Shown piece by piece: positions 1 through 9,902 of a stretch of 64,000 nt of DNA (the first letter of the stretch is position 1; each line of letters starts with the position of its first letter). The stretch comes from Myroides pelagicus (GTDB lineage Bacteria; Bacteroidota; Bacteroidia; Flavobacteriales; Flavobacteriaceae), in NCBI RefSeq assembly GCF_009711055.1, contig NZ_WMJY01000018.1, positions 1 through 64,000 on the forward strand. Reading direction: 5' to 3'. A program made the position numbers and the translations under genes. The notes below the pieces were generated by a model, which was not told where the DNA came from, did no database searches, and saw only the letters and a program-made list of their open reading frames with translations.

Positions 1-53
1 AATGACTAATGTTGCATTTATAACTTGAATTCACGAACTAATTCTTATAAAAT

Positions 54-458
54 ATGAAAAAATTAATAGTATTATTTTTACTAGGAGGATTAACTTTAAC
101 AAGTTGCTCATCCGATGACAACAATGGGCCAACAGAACAATCTAAGATTGAATTTAATGCATTAAACATCAATGACAAAGCACCTGGAGCTACAGTCATT
201 GCTACAGGAAAAAACTTGGAACCAGAAAAGATAGACCAATACCAAATACTCTTTAGTAAGGCTATAGAAACAGGTGAGAAAACGACGCGATCTATTCCCC
301 TACCCGATCCATCTTATGAAACGGTAAAAGCTACTATCTACCATGTAGATAAAACATTCGTAGAATTCAGTATTCCACAATCAGCTGCATCAGGAGATGT
401 AATCTTTGTTGATGGTAAATTCAACATTCGAATGACAACTTATCAACCAAATAAATAA
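54..458 (+). CDS. small IPT/TIG-like lipoprotein
   Basis: A 134-residue protein with a type II signal peptide: Lys-Lys start, hydrophobic core, and lipobox LTSC with the lipidated cysteine at residue 18, followed by an SSDDNN spacer typical of Bacteroidota surface lipoproteins. The rest looks like a single IPT/TIG-type immunoglobulin fold: a PGATVIATGKNL-like strand near residues 44-56 and a VEFSIPQSAASGDVIF-like end near 103-118. Such domains occur in Sus-associated surface proteins, but no SusC/SusD partner is present here. Its specific role is unknown. It is monocistronic, with a strong hairpin terminator just after the stop. It could be the end of a longer locus that lies outside the window. 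Confidence 0.75.
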   Translation: MKKLIVLFLLGGLTLTSCSSDDNNGPTEQSKIEFNALNINDKAPGATVIATGKNLEPEKIDQYQILFSKAIETGEKTTRSIPLPDPSYETVKATIYHVDKTFVEFSIPQSAASGDVIFVDGKFNIRMTTYQPNK

Positions 459-460
459 AC

Positions 461-492
461 AAAATGCCGAATAGTAATCTATTCGGCATTTT
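461..492. terminator. bidirectional terminator
   Basis: Perfect 14-bp stem (461-474 with 479-492) and a TAAT loop, A-rich on the left and T-rich on the right. It lies between two convergent genes and probably serves both. Confidence 0.85.
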
Positions 493-495
493 GGT

Positions 496-729
496 TTAAT
501 TTAATATTTTCACATTCTTCAAGAATATCCAACGCATACATATCTTATCCCCTTCATCTGTCTTAAACACCTTGAATTGCGGAGCCAATACAGTTGCTAC
601 GACAGCACTCACAATTGGCAACCATATTCCATCTAAGCTTGTAAAATAAGCTAATCCTACTCTTGCTAATAGAAATAATATAGCAAAACTAACGAATTGC
701 AATAGCATTGTTTTTGTACCTACCCCCAT
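496..729 (-). CDS. small two-helix membrane protein
   Basis: A 77-residue protein with two hydrophobic segments (about residues 8-28 and 33-50) and a short polar tail containing KVFKTDEGDK. I do not recognise a named family; short proteins of this shape are common in Flavobacteriaceae. It starts 7 bp after the stop of the rlmL-like gene on the same strand, so the two are probably co-transcribed, and it ends at the bidirectional terminator 461-492. Whether the link with rRNA methylation is functional or only positional cannot be told. Confidence 0.6.
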   Translation of the reverse strand: MGVGTKTMLLQFVSFAILFLLARVGLAYFTSLDGIWLPIVSAVVATVLAPQFKVFKTDEGDKICMRWIFLKNVKILN

Positions 730-736
730 ATCAGAT

Positions 737-1894
737 TTATTTAGTTATATACTTCCCTTTTTTACTACCTTCATATAACTCGTATTTTACAAAGCGAGAT
801 TCCAGCTTACCATTGAATAGTTTTATCTTTCTAGACGGTCTTAACCCAACATATTTTAGAGCCTCAACATTACCAGTAATAAACCAAGCCTCAGTACCTG
901 GATACCCTTGCTTTAAAGTATCACCAATTTCTCTATAAAAACGCTCTAGATTAATATCTAAACGTTCACCATAAGGCGGATTAAATACCATGTGCAAAGG
1001 TCCTTCTGTCTCTTTCTTAGTATCAAAGAAATTAGCCTCTTGAATATCGATATAATCCTCTAAGTTAGCATTTCTAACATTATCCCTAGCTTTCATTACA
1101 GCCGAAGGAGCCTTGTCAAAACCTTTAATGGTATAGTGAAATTCCTTTACTTTTTTTAACAATGACTCTTCAATCTTATCATATAAATCAGCATCCCAAT
1201 CATTCCAACGTTCAAAAGCAAATTCTTTTCTATTAATATTAGCTGGAATATTACAAGCAATCATAGCAGCTTCTGTCAATAAAGTACCTGAACCACACAT
1301 CGGATCAATAAAATCAGTGCGTCCTTCCCAACCTGACATTAATAACATACCTGCCGCTAAAACTTCATTAATTGGTGCAATATTTGTTGCCGTTCTGTAT
1401 CCTCTATGATGTAATGATGCCCCTGAAGAATCTAACGAAACACTACACATATCTTTTTGAATATGAATATTAATACGTAAATCTGGAAAATCCTTATCAA
1501 TATTAGGACGCTTTCCATGCTTATTTCTAAACTGGTCAACGATAGCATCTTTAGACTTTAAAGAGACAAATAAAGAATTATTAAAGTGATCAGAAAATAC
1601 CGTTGCATCTATGACAAATGATTGATTTACGCCCAAATACTCACTCCAATCAATACTTTGAATACCTTTATATAAATTCGCCTCATTGTATACTGCAAAT
1701 TGTTTTATTGGTTTTAAGACCTTTAAAGCTGTACGCAAAGCTAAATTCGCTTTATACATAAATCCTTTATCACCTACAAAGCTTACCATTCTGACACCTT
1801 GCTGTACATTCATTGCTCCCAATAACTGCAGTTCTTTTGCTAAAGTTTCTTCAAAACCGAAGAAAGTTTTCGCGATCATTTTAAAATTTCCCAT
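737..1894 (-). CDS. rlmL: THUMP-domain 23S rRNA guanine-N2 methyltransferase, RlmL-like
   Basis: 385-residue class I SAM-dependent RNA methyltransferase of the RlmL/YpsC family, which methylates N2 of a guanosine in 23S rRNA (G2445 in E. coli). An N-terminal THUMP region (about 45-155) ends in the family hallmark LHHRGYR (161-167). The Rossmann domain carries DPMCGSG (197-203, SAM binding) and the catalytic NPPYGE (305-310). At 385 residues it matches only the RlmL half of the E. coli RlmKL fusion. Its promoter region is shared with the divergent methyltransferase gene at 1989, and the small membrane-protein gene follows 7 bp downstream. Family assignment is firm; the exact modified base is inferred. 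Confidence 0.9.
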   Translation of the reverse strand: MGNFKMIAKTFFGFEETLAKELQLLGAMNVQQGVRMVSFVGDKGFMYKANLALRTALKVLKPIKQFAVYNEANLYKGIQSIDWSEYLGVNQSFVIDATVFSDHFNNSLFVSLKSKDAIVDQFRNKHGKRPNIDKDFPDLRINIHIQKDMCSVSLDSSGASLHHRGYRTATNIAPINEVLAAGMLLMSGWEGRTDFIDPMCGSGTLLTEAAMIACNIPANINRKEFAFERWNDWDADLYDKIEESLLKKVKEFHYTIKGFDKAPSAVMKARDNVRNANLEDYIDIQEANFFDTKKETEGPLHMVFNPPYGERLDINLERFYREIGDTLKQGYPGTEAWFITGNVEALKYVGLRPSRKIKLFNGKLESRFVKYELYEGSKKGKYITK

Positions 1895-1939
1895 CTCGAA
1901 TTTATATTTAGGAATAAATTGTTTACTCTAATTAATCCA

Positions 1940-1947
1940 CAAAAATA
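1940..1947 (-). promoter_or_regulatory. -7 box of the rlmL operon
   Basis: On the minus strand this reads TATTTTTG, matching the Bacteroidota TAnnTTTG element, 46 bp upstream of the rlmL start. Only 3 bp separate it from the plus-strand -7 box at 1951. No clear -33 element is visible. Confidence 0.45.
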
Positions 1948-1950
1948 AAG

Positions 1951-1958
1951 TAAATTTG
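1951..1958 (+). promoter_or_regulatory. -7 box for the methyltransferase/ZIP pair
   Basis: TAAATTTG matches TAnnTTTG, 30 bp upstream of the start at 1989. It lies back to back with the minus-strand box at 1940-1947, so polymerase binding in one direction probably hinders the other. Confidence 0.45.
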
Positions 1959-1988
1959 TAGGCTAATAAAAATTATTAAACTAAAACT

Positions 1989-2720
1989 ATGTCTAAAGAG
2001 AGTAAGGCTTGGTACGCTTCATGGTTCGACACTGAATATTACCACACTTTATATAAAGATAGAGATTATGAAGAAGCTCAATTGTTAATTGATAATCTTT
2101 CACATTATTTAAACTTATCAGAAAATGCTAAAGTATTAGACTTAGCTTGTGGCAAAGGCCGTCACTCTATCTATTTGAATCAATTAGGCTATAATGTAAC
2201 AGGAGTTGACCTATCTGAAAACAGCATTAATACTGCTAAGAAATACGAAAATGACACGCTTCATTTTGAAGTACACGATATGCGTGAAGAGCTAACAGAG
2301 AAATATGATGCCATATTAAACCTGTTTACAAGTTTTGGTTACTTTGCAGATGAAGCAGATAATGCAAAAGCCTTAAAAGCTATCCACAACAGTCTTAATG
2401 AATATGGGCTAGCAGTTGTTGACTTTATGAATGTAGACAAGGTAATTGATAACCTTGTTGCTGAAGAAACAAAAAATGTAGACGGAATTACATTCAATAT
2501 AAAACGAAAATATGAGAATGGTTTTATAGTTAAGAATATACAGTTCCAAGCAGATGGGCAACAACACGATTACACTGAAAAAGTAAAAGCTCTTCGTCTA
2601 GAAGACTTTGAAAAAATGATGAATGATAATGATATTTATCTCCTAGATGTTTTTGGAGATTACAAATTAAGAAAGTTTTATAAGAAAGAATCAGATCGAC
2701 TAATCATGATATTTAAGTAG
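1989..2720 (+). CDS. class I SAM-dependent methyltransferase
   Basis: 243 residues with a Rossmann methyltransferase core. Motif I is VLDLACGKGRH (49-59), followed by an acidic motif II in VTGVDLS and a motif IV-like segment YDAILNLFTSFGYF. The family (Methyltransf_25-like) acts on varied small molecules or macromolecules, and the substrate cannot be inferred from sequence. The soluble protein starts about 30 bp downstream of a TAAATTTG -7 box. The ZIP transporter gene starts 3 bp after its stop, so they form a two-gene operon; no functional connection is obvious. Confidence 0.85.
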   Translation: MSKESKAWYASWFDTEYYHTLYKDRDYEEAQLLIDNLSHYLNLSENAKVLDLACGKGRHSIYLNQLGYNVTGVDLSENSINTAKKYENDTLHFEVHDMREELTEKYDAILNLFTSFGYFADEADNAKALKAIHNSLNEYGLAVVDFMNVDKVIDNLVAEETKNVDGITFNIKRKYENGFIVKNIQFQADGQQHDYTEKVKALRLEDFEKMMNDNDIYLLDVFGDYKLRKFYKKESDRLIMIFK

Positions 2721-2723
2721 CCT

Positions 2724-3449
2724 ATGGTTTATATTGTTCCTTTTTTCGCTGTCGTTATTGGGTATTTAATTGCAGTATTAGTACAACCTAAAAACAAAAA
2801 GCAACTAAAATTGCTAATGGCGTTTAGTGGTTCGTTTTTACTAACTCTTACCGTTACACATTTACTTCCAGATGTATATGCTTTAACAATGGATGCTCAT
2901 ACACATGACCATGGGGAGCACGCTCATGGACATACACATGGAGGTGAGTTAGCAATTGGCTTTTTCATTATGATCGGGATTATATTCCAGATTATTTTGG
3001 AGTACTTTTCTAAAGGAGCAGAGCATGGCCATGTACACGGCCATGAAAAACTAGATAAAATACCTTGGCTATTATTTATAAGTCTTTGTATTCATGCGTT
3101 GTTTGAAGGAATGCCTGTTAGTCAACATACAGAATTAGCTTGGGGAATTGCCATACACCACTTACCTATTGCTATTATCCTTACTGCTTTTTTCATCAAC
3201 GGAAAGATGAGCAAGAAACTTATTGTATTCTTTATGTTCATATTTGCAGCCATGACTCCGTTAGGGACATTACTATCTGGTAAGATAGACTTCTTGACAG
3301 AATACTATGCAGAAATTTCTGCAGTTGTTGTTGGGATATTATTCCATATTTCCTCTACAATTATTTTTGAAAGCAATGAAGATCACAAATTCAATATCAA
3401 TAAACTTATAGCCATTATACTTGGGGTAGTTGCTACTTATTTTATGTAG
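2724..3449 (+). CDS. ZIP-family divalent metal transporter
   Basis: 241-residue inner-membrane protein of the ZIP family, which moves Zn2+ (or Fe2+/Mn2+) into the cytoplasm. About seven to eight hydrophobic helices are visible. A histidine-rich loop (about 57-73, HTHDHGEHAHGHTHGG) and a second HGHVHGHE cluster separate the early helices. The conserved metal-binding helices are IHALFEGMPV and AIHHLPIAIIL, the latter with the paired His typical of TM5. It is the second gene of an operon with the methyltransferase and ends at a very strong palindromic terminator. Metal specificity is not determinable; zinc is most likely from the His-rich loop. Confidence 0.9.
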   Translation: MVYIVPFFAVVIGYLIAVLVQPKNKKQLKLLMAFSGSFLLTLTVTHLLPDVYALTMDAHTHDHGEHAHGHTHGGELAIGFFIMIGIIFQIILEYFSKGAEHGHVHGHEKLDKIPWLLFISLCIHALFEGMPVSQHTELAWGIAIHHLPIAIILTAFFINGKMSKKLIVFFMFIFAAMTPLGTLLSGKIDFLTEYYAEISAVVVGILFHISSTIIFESNEDHKFNINKLIAIILGVVATYFM

Positions 3450-3458
3450 TAAAAATAA

Positions 3459-3506
3459 CATACAAAAAGCGCTCTATTACAGCTGTAATAGAGCGCTTTT
3501 TGTATG
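3459..3506. terminator. long perfect palindromic terminator
   Basis: A perfect 48-bp palindrome: 22-bp arms 3459-3480 and 3485-3506 around a self-complementary AGCT centre. A-rich and T-rich flanks allow termination in either direction. It ends the methyltransferase/ZIP operon. Confidence 0.8.
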
Positions 3507-3691
3507 ACTATAACTCAGCTATCGTTACAAAATACATTCTTCACTTTAAATATTGCTTTTCTACAAGATAAGACCACTGATATATTATTACTATCTAAAG
3601 TACTAGTTTATCTCTTCCTTCTAATACCTTCTCTATGAATGTTACCACATAGGTAGTAATTGACAACAAAGAGTATTCAGTATAAAAAGCA
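3507..3691. other. non-coding spacer between convergent operons
   Basis: AT-rich DNA between two terminators; no ORF, repeat or RNA signature was recognised. Confidence 0.4.
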
Positions 3692-3722
3692 AAAAGCTCC
3701 AAGAGAAACTCTTGAAGCTTTT
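3692..3722 (-). terminator. terminator of ccsBA
   Basis: 14-bp stem with one mismatch (3692-3705 with 3709-3722) and an AAA loop, lying 36 bp beyond the ccsBA stop, with A/T flanks. Confidence 0.7.
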
Positions 3723-3757
3723 ATATTATAAGTAAATCGTTTGTTTATAACGAACGA

Positions 3758-6700
3758 TTATTTCTTTAAATGTCGTTTGTACTGAATGTAAGACAATGTA
3801 CTCAAAACAAATACAAAACCTACAGACCACCAAACAATTGTCGGAGTGATTACCTTATCACCTGATGCATATGAATGTAATCCACTTAAATAAAAGTTTA
3901 CACCAAAATAAGTCATCATAATTGAATAGTATGCCAATACACTAAATACGTTATAAATCCATGTACCACGCATAGACGGTACTAATCGAGCATGGATAAC
4001 GAATGCATAAACCATAATACTGATTAAGGCCCATGTCTCTTTCGGATCCCATCCCCAATAACGTCCCCAGCTCTCATTAGCCCATTGACCTCCTAAGAAG
4101 TTACCAATAGTAAGTAAAACTAGACCTACAGTAAGCGCCATCTCATTAATATAAGTAAGCTCTTTAATATTCAAGTCCATTTTCTTCTTATTCTTGCTAT
4201 TTGTTAGAATCATCAATATCAAAGTCACAATACCCAACATCATACCTAAGGTAAACGGTCCATAACTAGCTACAATAACTGCTACGTGGATAATTAACCA
4301 ATATGAATTTAATACTGGTTGTAAATTAGCAATCGCCGGATCCATATAGTTCAAGTGAGCACCCCATAAGACCATACCTGTAACGAAAGCCGTAGATGCA
4401 ACTGTTAACTCCGATTTTCTACCGAAATACAATCCAAATAAAGCTGTTGCCCATGCTACGTAAATTACTGACTCATAAGCATCACTCCAAGGAGCGTGTC
4501 CTGATACATACCAACGTACGCCTAAACCAATCGTGTGAATTGAGAATAACAATAATGTAAACCAACCACCTGCTTTAGCTACCCATCTACTTATTTTAGA
4601 TGGACGAATAATATTAGCTATAATAAACATAAACATCACAATAGCCCCTAACATATAGTAACTATACAATGTTTTGAAGATATCATATTTATTATACATG
4701 ATCTCAAACTCAATCTTCTTCTCTGATGGTATTACTTGTTTACCATACTGAGATTGATAAGTTTTTAAGTGATCTAAATACTCATTAGCTTTTGTATAAT
4801 CTCCTGTTTCTTTTGCACCAAACAAAGCAGGTACATACATACGTGGTAAAATACTTTTAGTAAATAACGAATCCATTCCTTTAATATCAGATTCGTTTAG
4901 CTCCAATGGAGAAATCCATTTATCATTTTCATGTCCAGGAACAGGAAATACAGTTAAAATACCAGTGGTAAAAGCAGCATTTAATAAAGCTAATTTACCA
5001 TCTAAATCCAAATAATCAGTTTGAAACTTATTCTTAATTGTAGCGTGGTTAGCATCGTCAACTTGTTTTGCTAATTTATAATTTCCTGCATCATCAAAGA
5101 AATCTAACAAACAAGCATGCTTTGTCCCTTTTTCTAAACCTAATACATTTGTTAATTCATCATTCCCTCTAGGAAGCGTAATGATATCTGCATAGTACCA
5201 AAAATTAGGAGCGCCTTGCATTTGTTGAGCCACCGTAAACTGAGTCATTGATAAGAATACCTGATCAGGAGTCAGCCCTTTATATTTTTCTTTTTTATAC
5301 ACTTTACGCACCAATTCAGAAGCGAAAGTATTAATCGGTTTCATACGTCCTCCGTAATCCTGAATCACCAATGTACCAAACTTAGCAGCGTGTTCAGGGT
5401 TTACAGCAGTCGCTTGAATTAATGAATCTATCATAGCCTGTGGTGGCTTGTTTGATGGATTCGCACTGTGGTTATGTCCGTCTTGAGCAAAACTAATTGA
5501 TGATAATAACAACATCAAGATCGTTAACATAGATGCCTTCTTCGCTCTAACTTTATCTAATTTCATTCGTAAATCGTAAAAACGTGTATTCTTATCAAAC
5601 AAAATAGCTAACATCGCTACATACAATAAGAAGTACCCGATATATGTAATCCATGTACCCCAAAAGTCGTGGTTCACAGATAAAATAGTTCCTTTTTCAT
5701 CTCTATCAAATTCTGCTTGGAAAAAGCGATACCCTCTATAATCTAGAATATTATTCATATAAATTCTAGCGTCAAATGACTCTGCTCCATCAATTACAGT
5801 AACTTGACTTTCAAAAGACGAATAACTGCGCTCTGTTCCTGGATATTTCTCAGCGATAAAGTCGTTTAACTTCACTTGGAATGGTGTCGTATAACCTTTA
5901 CTACCATACATTAAAGTAAACTCTAAGTCTCCAATCTTAATTGATTGTGGTTCACCAATACGTCCTGCTTTCCCCATCAATGTAAGCACCTCCTCTTTTC
6001 CTTGCGTACGTACAGTTACCGTCAAAGCATCTGTATTCACTCTACTTTTGAAATCCCCGTCAGATGCTAAAATAATTTTACCTTTGATTGGCATATCTGG
6101 CAATACAAACTGAGTACCTGCCATTACATAAAGGGATCTAAAGTTAAGTGGCTGACGTTCGTAAGCATTCACATCTCCTTTTGTCTGCGTAGCCATAACA
6201 GTATAATCTCCTCCAAATGGTGACTCCATAAAGAACTCTCCATCCTCCTCGATTATATTAATAGCCCCTTCAGTTGGTTTGTTATAAGCAAATAATACGT
6301 TGTGTATACTTGCAACCTCTCCCTCTTTCAGATAATGTTCGTGACGCTCACCATCACCAGACTCAACTAATTTCAATAAGTTTATTCCGTTTGGATCTTC
6401 CTGAATAGCTTCAGTAGCCCCCATAATGAATTCTTTATACTCTATTTCAAAAGGAATATCATTAAATTCTTTTTTTAGTTTAAAGTGATTATCTGTCACT
6501 TGTGAGAACAATAATGGCTTCTCATAAGTTCTACGTCGAATTTCTCCTTCATATTCCCCATCTGCCATCACAGTTAAAAAGGTTTTATCAGATAAAATCT
6601 GATCTGCTGTCTCTCCTTCACGGATTGGCATCATACCTTCAAAACTAATATATCGCGTAACAAAAGCACCTAATAAAATCAATATAAAAGAAGCGTGAAG

Positions 6701-6943
6701 CAAAAGTGTTGCCCATTTTTCTTTTGTAAAAAGACGATACTTTTTAATATTACCAATAAAGTTAACTAAGAAGAAAAACATAATGAATTCAAACCATTTG
6801 GTGTTGTAAATCAATATGCGTGCTGTTGTGGTGTTGTAACGGTCCTCAATAAAAGTTCCCAATGCTAACGCAACCGCGTACACAATAAAAAGAACTGCCA
6901 TTAACCGTGTAGAAGAAAAAAAAGAAAGTATTTTTTTGTCCAT
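3758..6943 (-). CDS. ccsA: fused cytochrome c biogenesis protein CcsBA (system II)
   Basis: 1061-residue membrane protein joining ResB/CcsB (about 1-460) and CcsA/ResC (about 770-1061). This synthase exports haem and attaches it to CxxCH motifs of periplasmic c-type apocytochromes. The C-terminal part holds the tryptophan-rich WWD signature (ANESWGRYWGWDPKETWAL) flanked by transmembrane helices. Between the halves is a hydrophobic stretch ending SISFAQ that looks like an embedded signal peptide, followed by a roughly 280-residue soluble, presumably periplasmic, domain. Natural fusions of this kind are typical of Bacteroidota and Epsilonproteobacteria. It is monocistronic, with a TATTTTTG -7 box upstream. 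No other maturation genes are nearby. Confidence 0.93.
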   Translation of the reverse strand: MDKKILSFFSSTRLMAVLFIVYAVALALGTFIEDRYNTTTARILIYNTKWFEFIMFFFLVNFIGNIKKYRLFTKEKWATLLLHASFILILLGAFVTRYISFEGMMPIREGETADQILSDKTFLTVMADGEYEGEIRRRTYEKPLLFSQVTDNHFKLKKEFNDIPFEIEYKEFIMGATEAIQEDPNGINLLKLVESGDGERHEHYLKEGEVASIHNVLFAYNKPTEGAINIIEEDGEFFMESPFGGDYTVMATQTKGDVNAYERQPLNFRSLYVMAGTQFVLPDMPIKGKIILASDGDFKSRVNTDALTVTVRTQGKEEVLTLMGKAGRIGEPQSIKIGDLEFTLMYGSKGYTTPFQVKLNDFIAEKYPGTERSYSSFESQVTVIDGAESFDARIYMNNILDYRGYRFFQAEFDRDEKGTILSVNHDFWGTWITYIGYFLLYVAMLAILFDKNTRFYDLRMKLDKVRAKKASMLTILMLLLSSISFAQDGHNHSANPSNKPPQAMIDSLIQATAVNPEHAAKFGTLVIQDYGGRMKPINTFASELVRKVYKKEKYKGLTPDQVFLSMTQFTVAQQMQGAPNFWYYADIITLPRGNDELTNVLGLEKGTKHACLLDFFDDAGNYKLAKQVDDANHATIKNKFQTDYLDLDGKLALLNAAFTTGILTVFPVPGHENDKWISPLELNESDIKGMDSLFTKSILPRMYVPALFGAKETGDYTKANEYLDHLKTYQSQYGKQVIPSEKKIEFEIMYNKYDIFKTLYSYYMLGAIVMFMFIIANIIRPSKISRWVAKAGGWFTLLLFSIHTIGLGVRWYVSGHAPWSDAYESVIYVAWATALFGLYFGRKSELTVASTAFVTGMVLWGAHLNYMDPAIANLQPVLNSYWLIIHVAVIVASYGPFTLGMMLGIVTLILMILTNSKNKKKMDLNIKELTYINEMALTVGLVLLTIGNFLGGQWANESWGRYWGWDPKETWALISIMVYAFVIHARLVPSMRGTWIYNVFSVLAYYSIMMTYFGVNFYLSGLHSYASGDKVITPTIVWWSVGFVFVLSTLSYIQYKRHLKK

Positions 6944-6973
6944 GAGTTGTTAATACGTTGTTTTACAATTCAA

Positions 6974-6981
6974 CAAAAATA
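6974..6981 (-). promoter_or_regulatory. -7 box of ccsBA
   Basis: Minus-strand TATTTTTG (TAnnTTTG), about 30 bp upstream of the ccsBA start. Confidence 0.45.
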
Positions 6982-7020
6982 ACCAAAAACCCCACTAATT
7001 CAGTATATTTAACTTATTAT

Positions 7021-7052
7021 TTAGGAATGTTTTTCAGATGGAATATTCCTAA
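7021..7052. promoter_or_regulatory. inverted repeat, candidate operator
   Basis: Perfect 8-bp arms TTAGGAAT (7021-7028) and ATTCCTAA (7045-7052) separated by 16 bp. The right arm ends 7 bp before the -7 box at 7060, a suitable position for a repressor or activator of the aminotransferase gene. The binding protein is unknown. Confidence 0.3.
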
Positions 7053-7059
7053 AAAAATA

Positions 7060-7067
7060 TACATTTG
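7060..7067 (+). promoter_or_regulatory. -7 box of the aminotransferase gene
   Basis: TACATTTG matches TAnnTTTG, 81 bp upstream of the start codon at 7149. Confidence 0.45.
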
Positions 7068-7148
7068 CAGTACACTACCCGATTGATTATTGCTGCTTTA
7101 ATACATCGCAAGATTTAATCAATTATTAAAGATTAAAATATATAAATT

Positions 7149-8348
7149 ATGCCAAAAATTTCTCAAAAAGGGATTAGTATGCCTGAGTCACCAATTCGCA
7201 AATTGGTTCCATTTGCTGAAAAAGCAAAGAGTAAAGGTCATCATGTTTATCACTTAAATATTGGTCAACCAGACATTAAAACTCCTCACGGTGCGTTGCA
7301 AGCTGTAAAAGACGCTAATATTGAGGTTTTAGAATACAGCCATTCTGCTGGTTTTGAAAGCTATAGAAACAAGTTAGCAAAATACTACCAAGGTCACAGC
7401 TTAGATGTTAACGCTGATGACATCATTATCACTACAGGTGGTTCTGAAGCCTTACTATTTGCATTAGGTAGTACATTAGACCCACATGACGAAATTATTA
7501 TTCCTGAGCCATTCTACGCTAACTACAATGGATTCAGCACTTCTAATGGTGTAAATATAGTTCCTGTAATGTCTACAATAGACAACGGATTTGCATTACC
7601 TGCAATTAGTGAGTTTGAAAAATTAATCACTCCTAAAACAAAGGCTATTCTTATCTGTAATCCAGGTAACCCAACGGGGTACCTATACTCCGAACAAGAA
7701 ATGAAACAGCTTACAGAGTTAGTTGTAAAACACGACTTGTTTTTGATTGCTGATGAAGTATACCGTGAATTTGCTTATGATGGATACAAACACATTTCTG
7801 TAATGAGTATTCCCGAACTAGCTAATAACGCTATTATGATTGACTCTGTATCTAAACGCTATAGTATGTGCGGTGCTCGTATCGGGTGTATCGTGTCTAA
7901 AAATAAAGACTTAATGAAAGCTGCTATGAAGTTCGCTCAAGCGCGTCTTTCTCCTCCTACATTTGCTCAAATCGCATCTGAAGCAGCTTTAGACACACCT
8001 CAATCTTACTTTGATGAAGTAATTACTGAATACAAAGAAAGAAGAGATGTATTCATTAATGCACTACAACAAATCGAAGGTGTACAAGTAACTGTTCCTC
8101 ACGGAGCATTTTATTGTGTAGCCAAATTCCCTGTAAAAAATGCAGATGACTTTGCTAAGTGGTTACTTGAAGAGTATAACCTAAATGGTGAAACTGTAAT
8201 GATTGCTCCTGCTGCTGGATTCTACTCTACACCTGGTGTCGGTATGAACGAAGCTCGTATGGCTTATGTTCTAAAGAAAGATGACTTAATTAAGTCAGCA
8301 GAAATCTTAAAAGAAGCATTAAAAGCATACCAGCAAGTAGAAAAATAG
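7149..8348 (+). CDS. PLP-dependent class I/II aminotransferase (aspartate aminotransferase-like)
   Basis: 399-residue fold-type I aminotransferase. Visible motifs: the ITTGGSEAL cofactor loop, NPGNPTG, DEVYREF, and the Schiff-base lysine in SKRYSMCGARIG (K236). Family enzymes move an amino group between aspartate or another amino acid and 2-oxoglutarate in the cytoplasm; the exact donor cannot be read from sequence. The N-terminus (start MPKISQKG) and length fit the bacterial AspC/AraT-like subgroup. It is transcribed alone, from a TACATTTG promoter to a perfect palindromic terminator. An inverted repeat upstream suggests regulation. Confidence 0.88.
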   Translation: MPKISQKGISMPESPIRKLVPFAEKAKSKGHHVYHLNIGQPDIKTPHGALQAVKDANIEVLEYSHSAGFESYRNKLAKYYQGHSLDVNADDIIITTGGSEALLFALGSTLDPHDEIIIPEPFYANYNGFSTSNGVNIVPVMSTIDNGFALPAISEFEKLITPKTKAILICNPGNPTGYLYSEQEMKQLTELVVKHDLFLIADEVYREFAYDGYKHISVMSIPELANNAIMIDSVSKRYSMCGARIGCIVSKNKDLMKAAMKFAQARLSPPTFAQIASEAALDTPQSYFDEVITEYKERRDVFINALQQIEGVQVTVPHGAFYCVAKFPVKNADDFAKWLLEEYNLNGETVMIAPAAGFYSTPGVGMNEARMAYVLKKDDLIKSAEILKEALKAYQQVEK

Positions 8349-8374
8349 TTGCCTATTATAGTAACACATCTATT

Positions 8375-8406
8375 AAAGGAAGTAATTGATATCAATTACT
8401 TCCTTT
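8375..8406 (+). terminator. palindromic terminator
   Basis: Perfect 32-bp palindrome (arms 8375-8390 and 8391-8406, centre GATATC) followed by a T-run, 27 bp after the aminotransferase stop. Confidence 0.8.
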
Positions 8407-8426
8407 TTTTATTCAATTGAATCTAT

Positions 8427-8434
8427 TATTTTTG
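8427..8434 (+). promoter_or_regulatory. -7 box of the GH109 gene
   Basis: TATTTTTG, a TAnnTTTG match 32 bp before the start at 8467. Confidence 0.45.
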
Positions 8435-8451
8435 AGTCTAACCTAACTTAA

Positions 8452-9843
<1,392 letters not shown>

Positions 9844-9860
9844 CCCTTAAACCTTATATA

Positions 9861-9900
9861 CAAAAGTCGGAGTTTCTATTTGAGAAAACTCCGACTTTTG
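9861..9900. terminator. bidirectional terminator
   Basis: Perfect 15-bp stem (9861-9875 with 9886-9900) and a 10-nt loop between the convergent GH109 and thioesterase genes. Confidence 0.85.
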
Positions 9901-9902
9901 TA

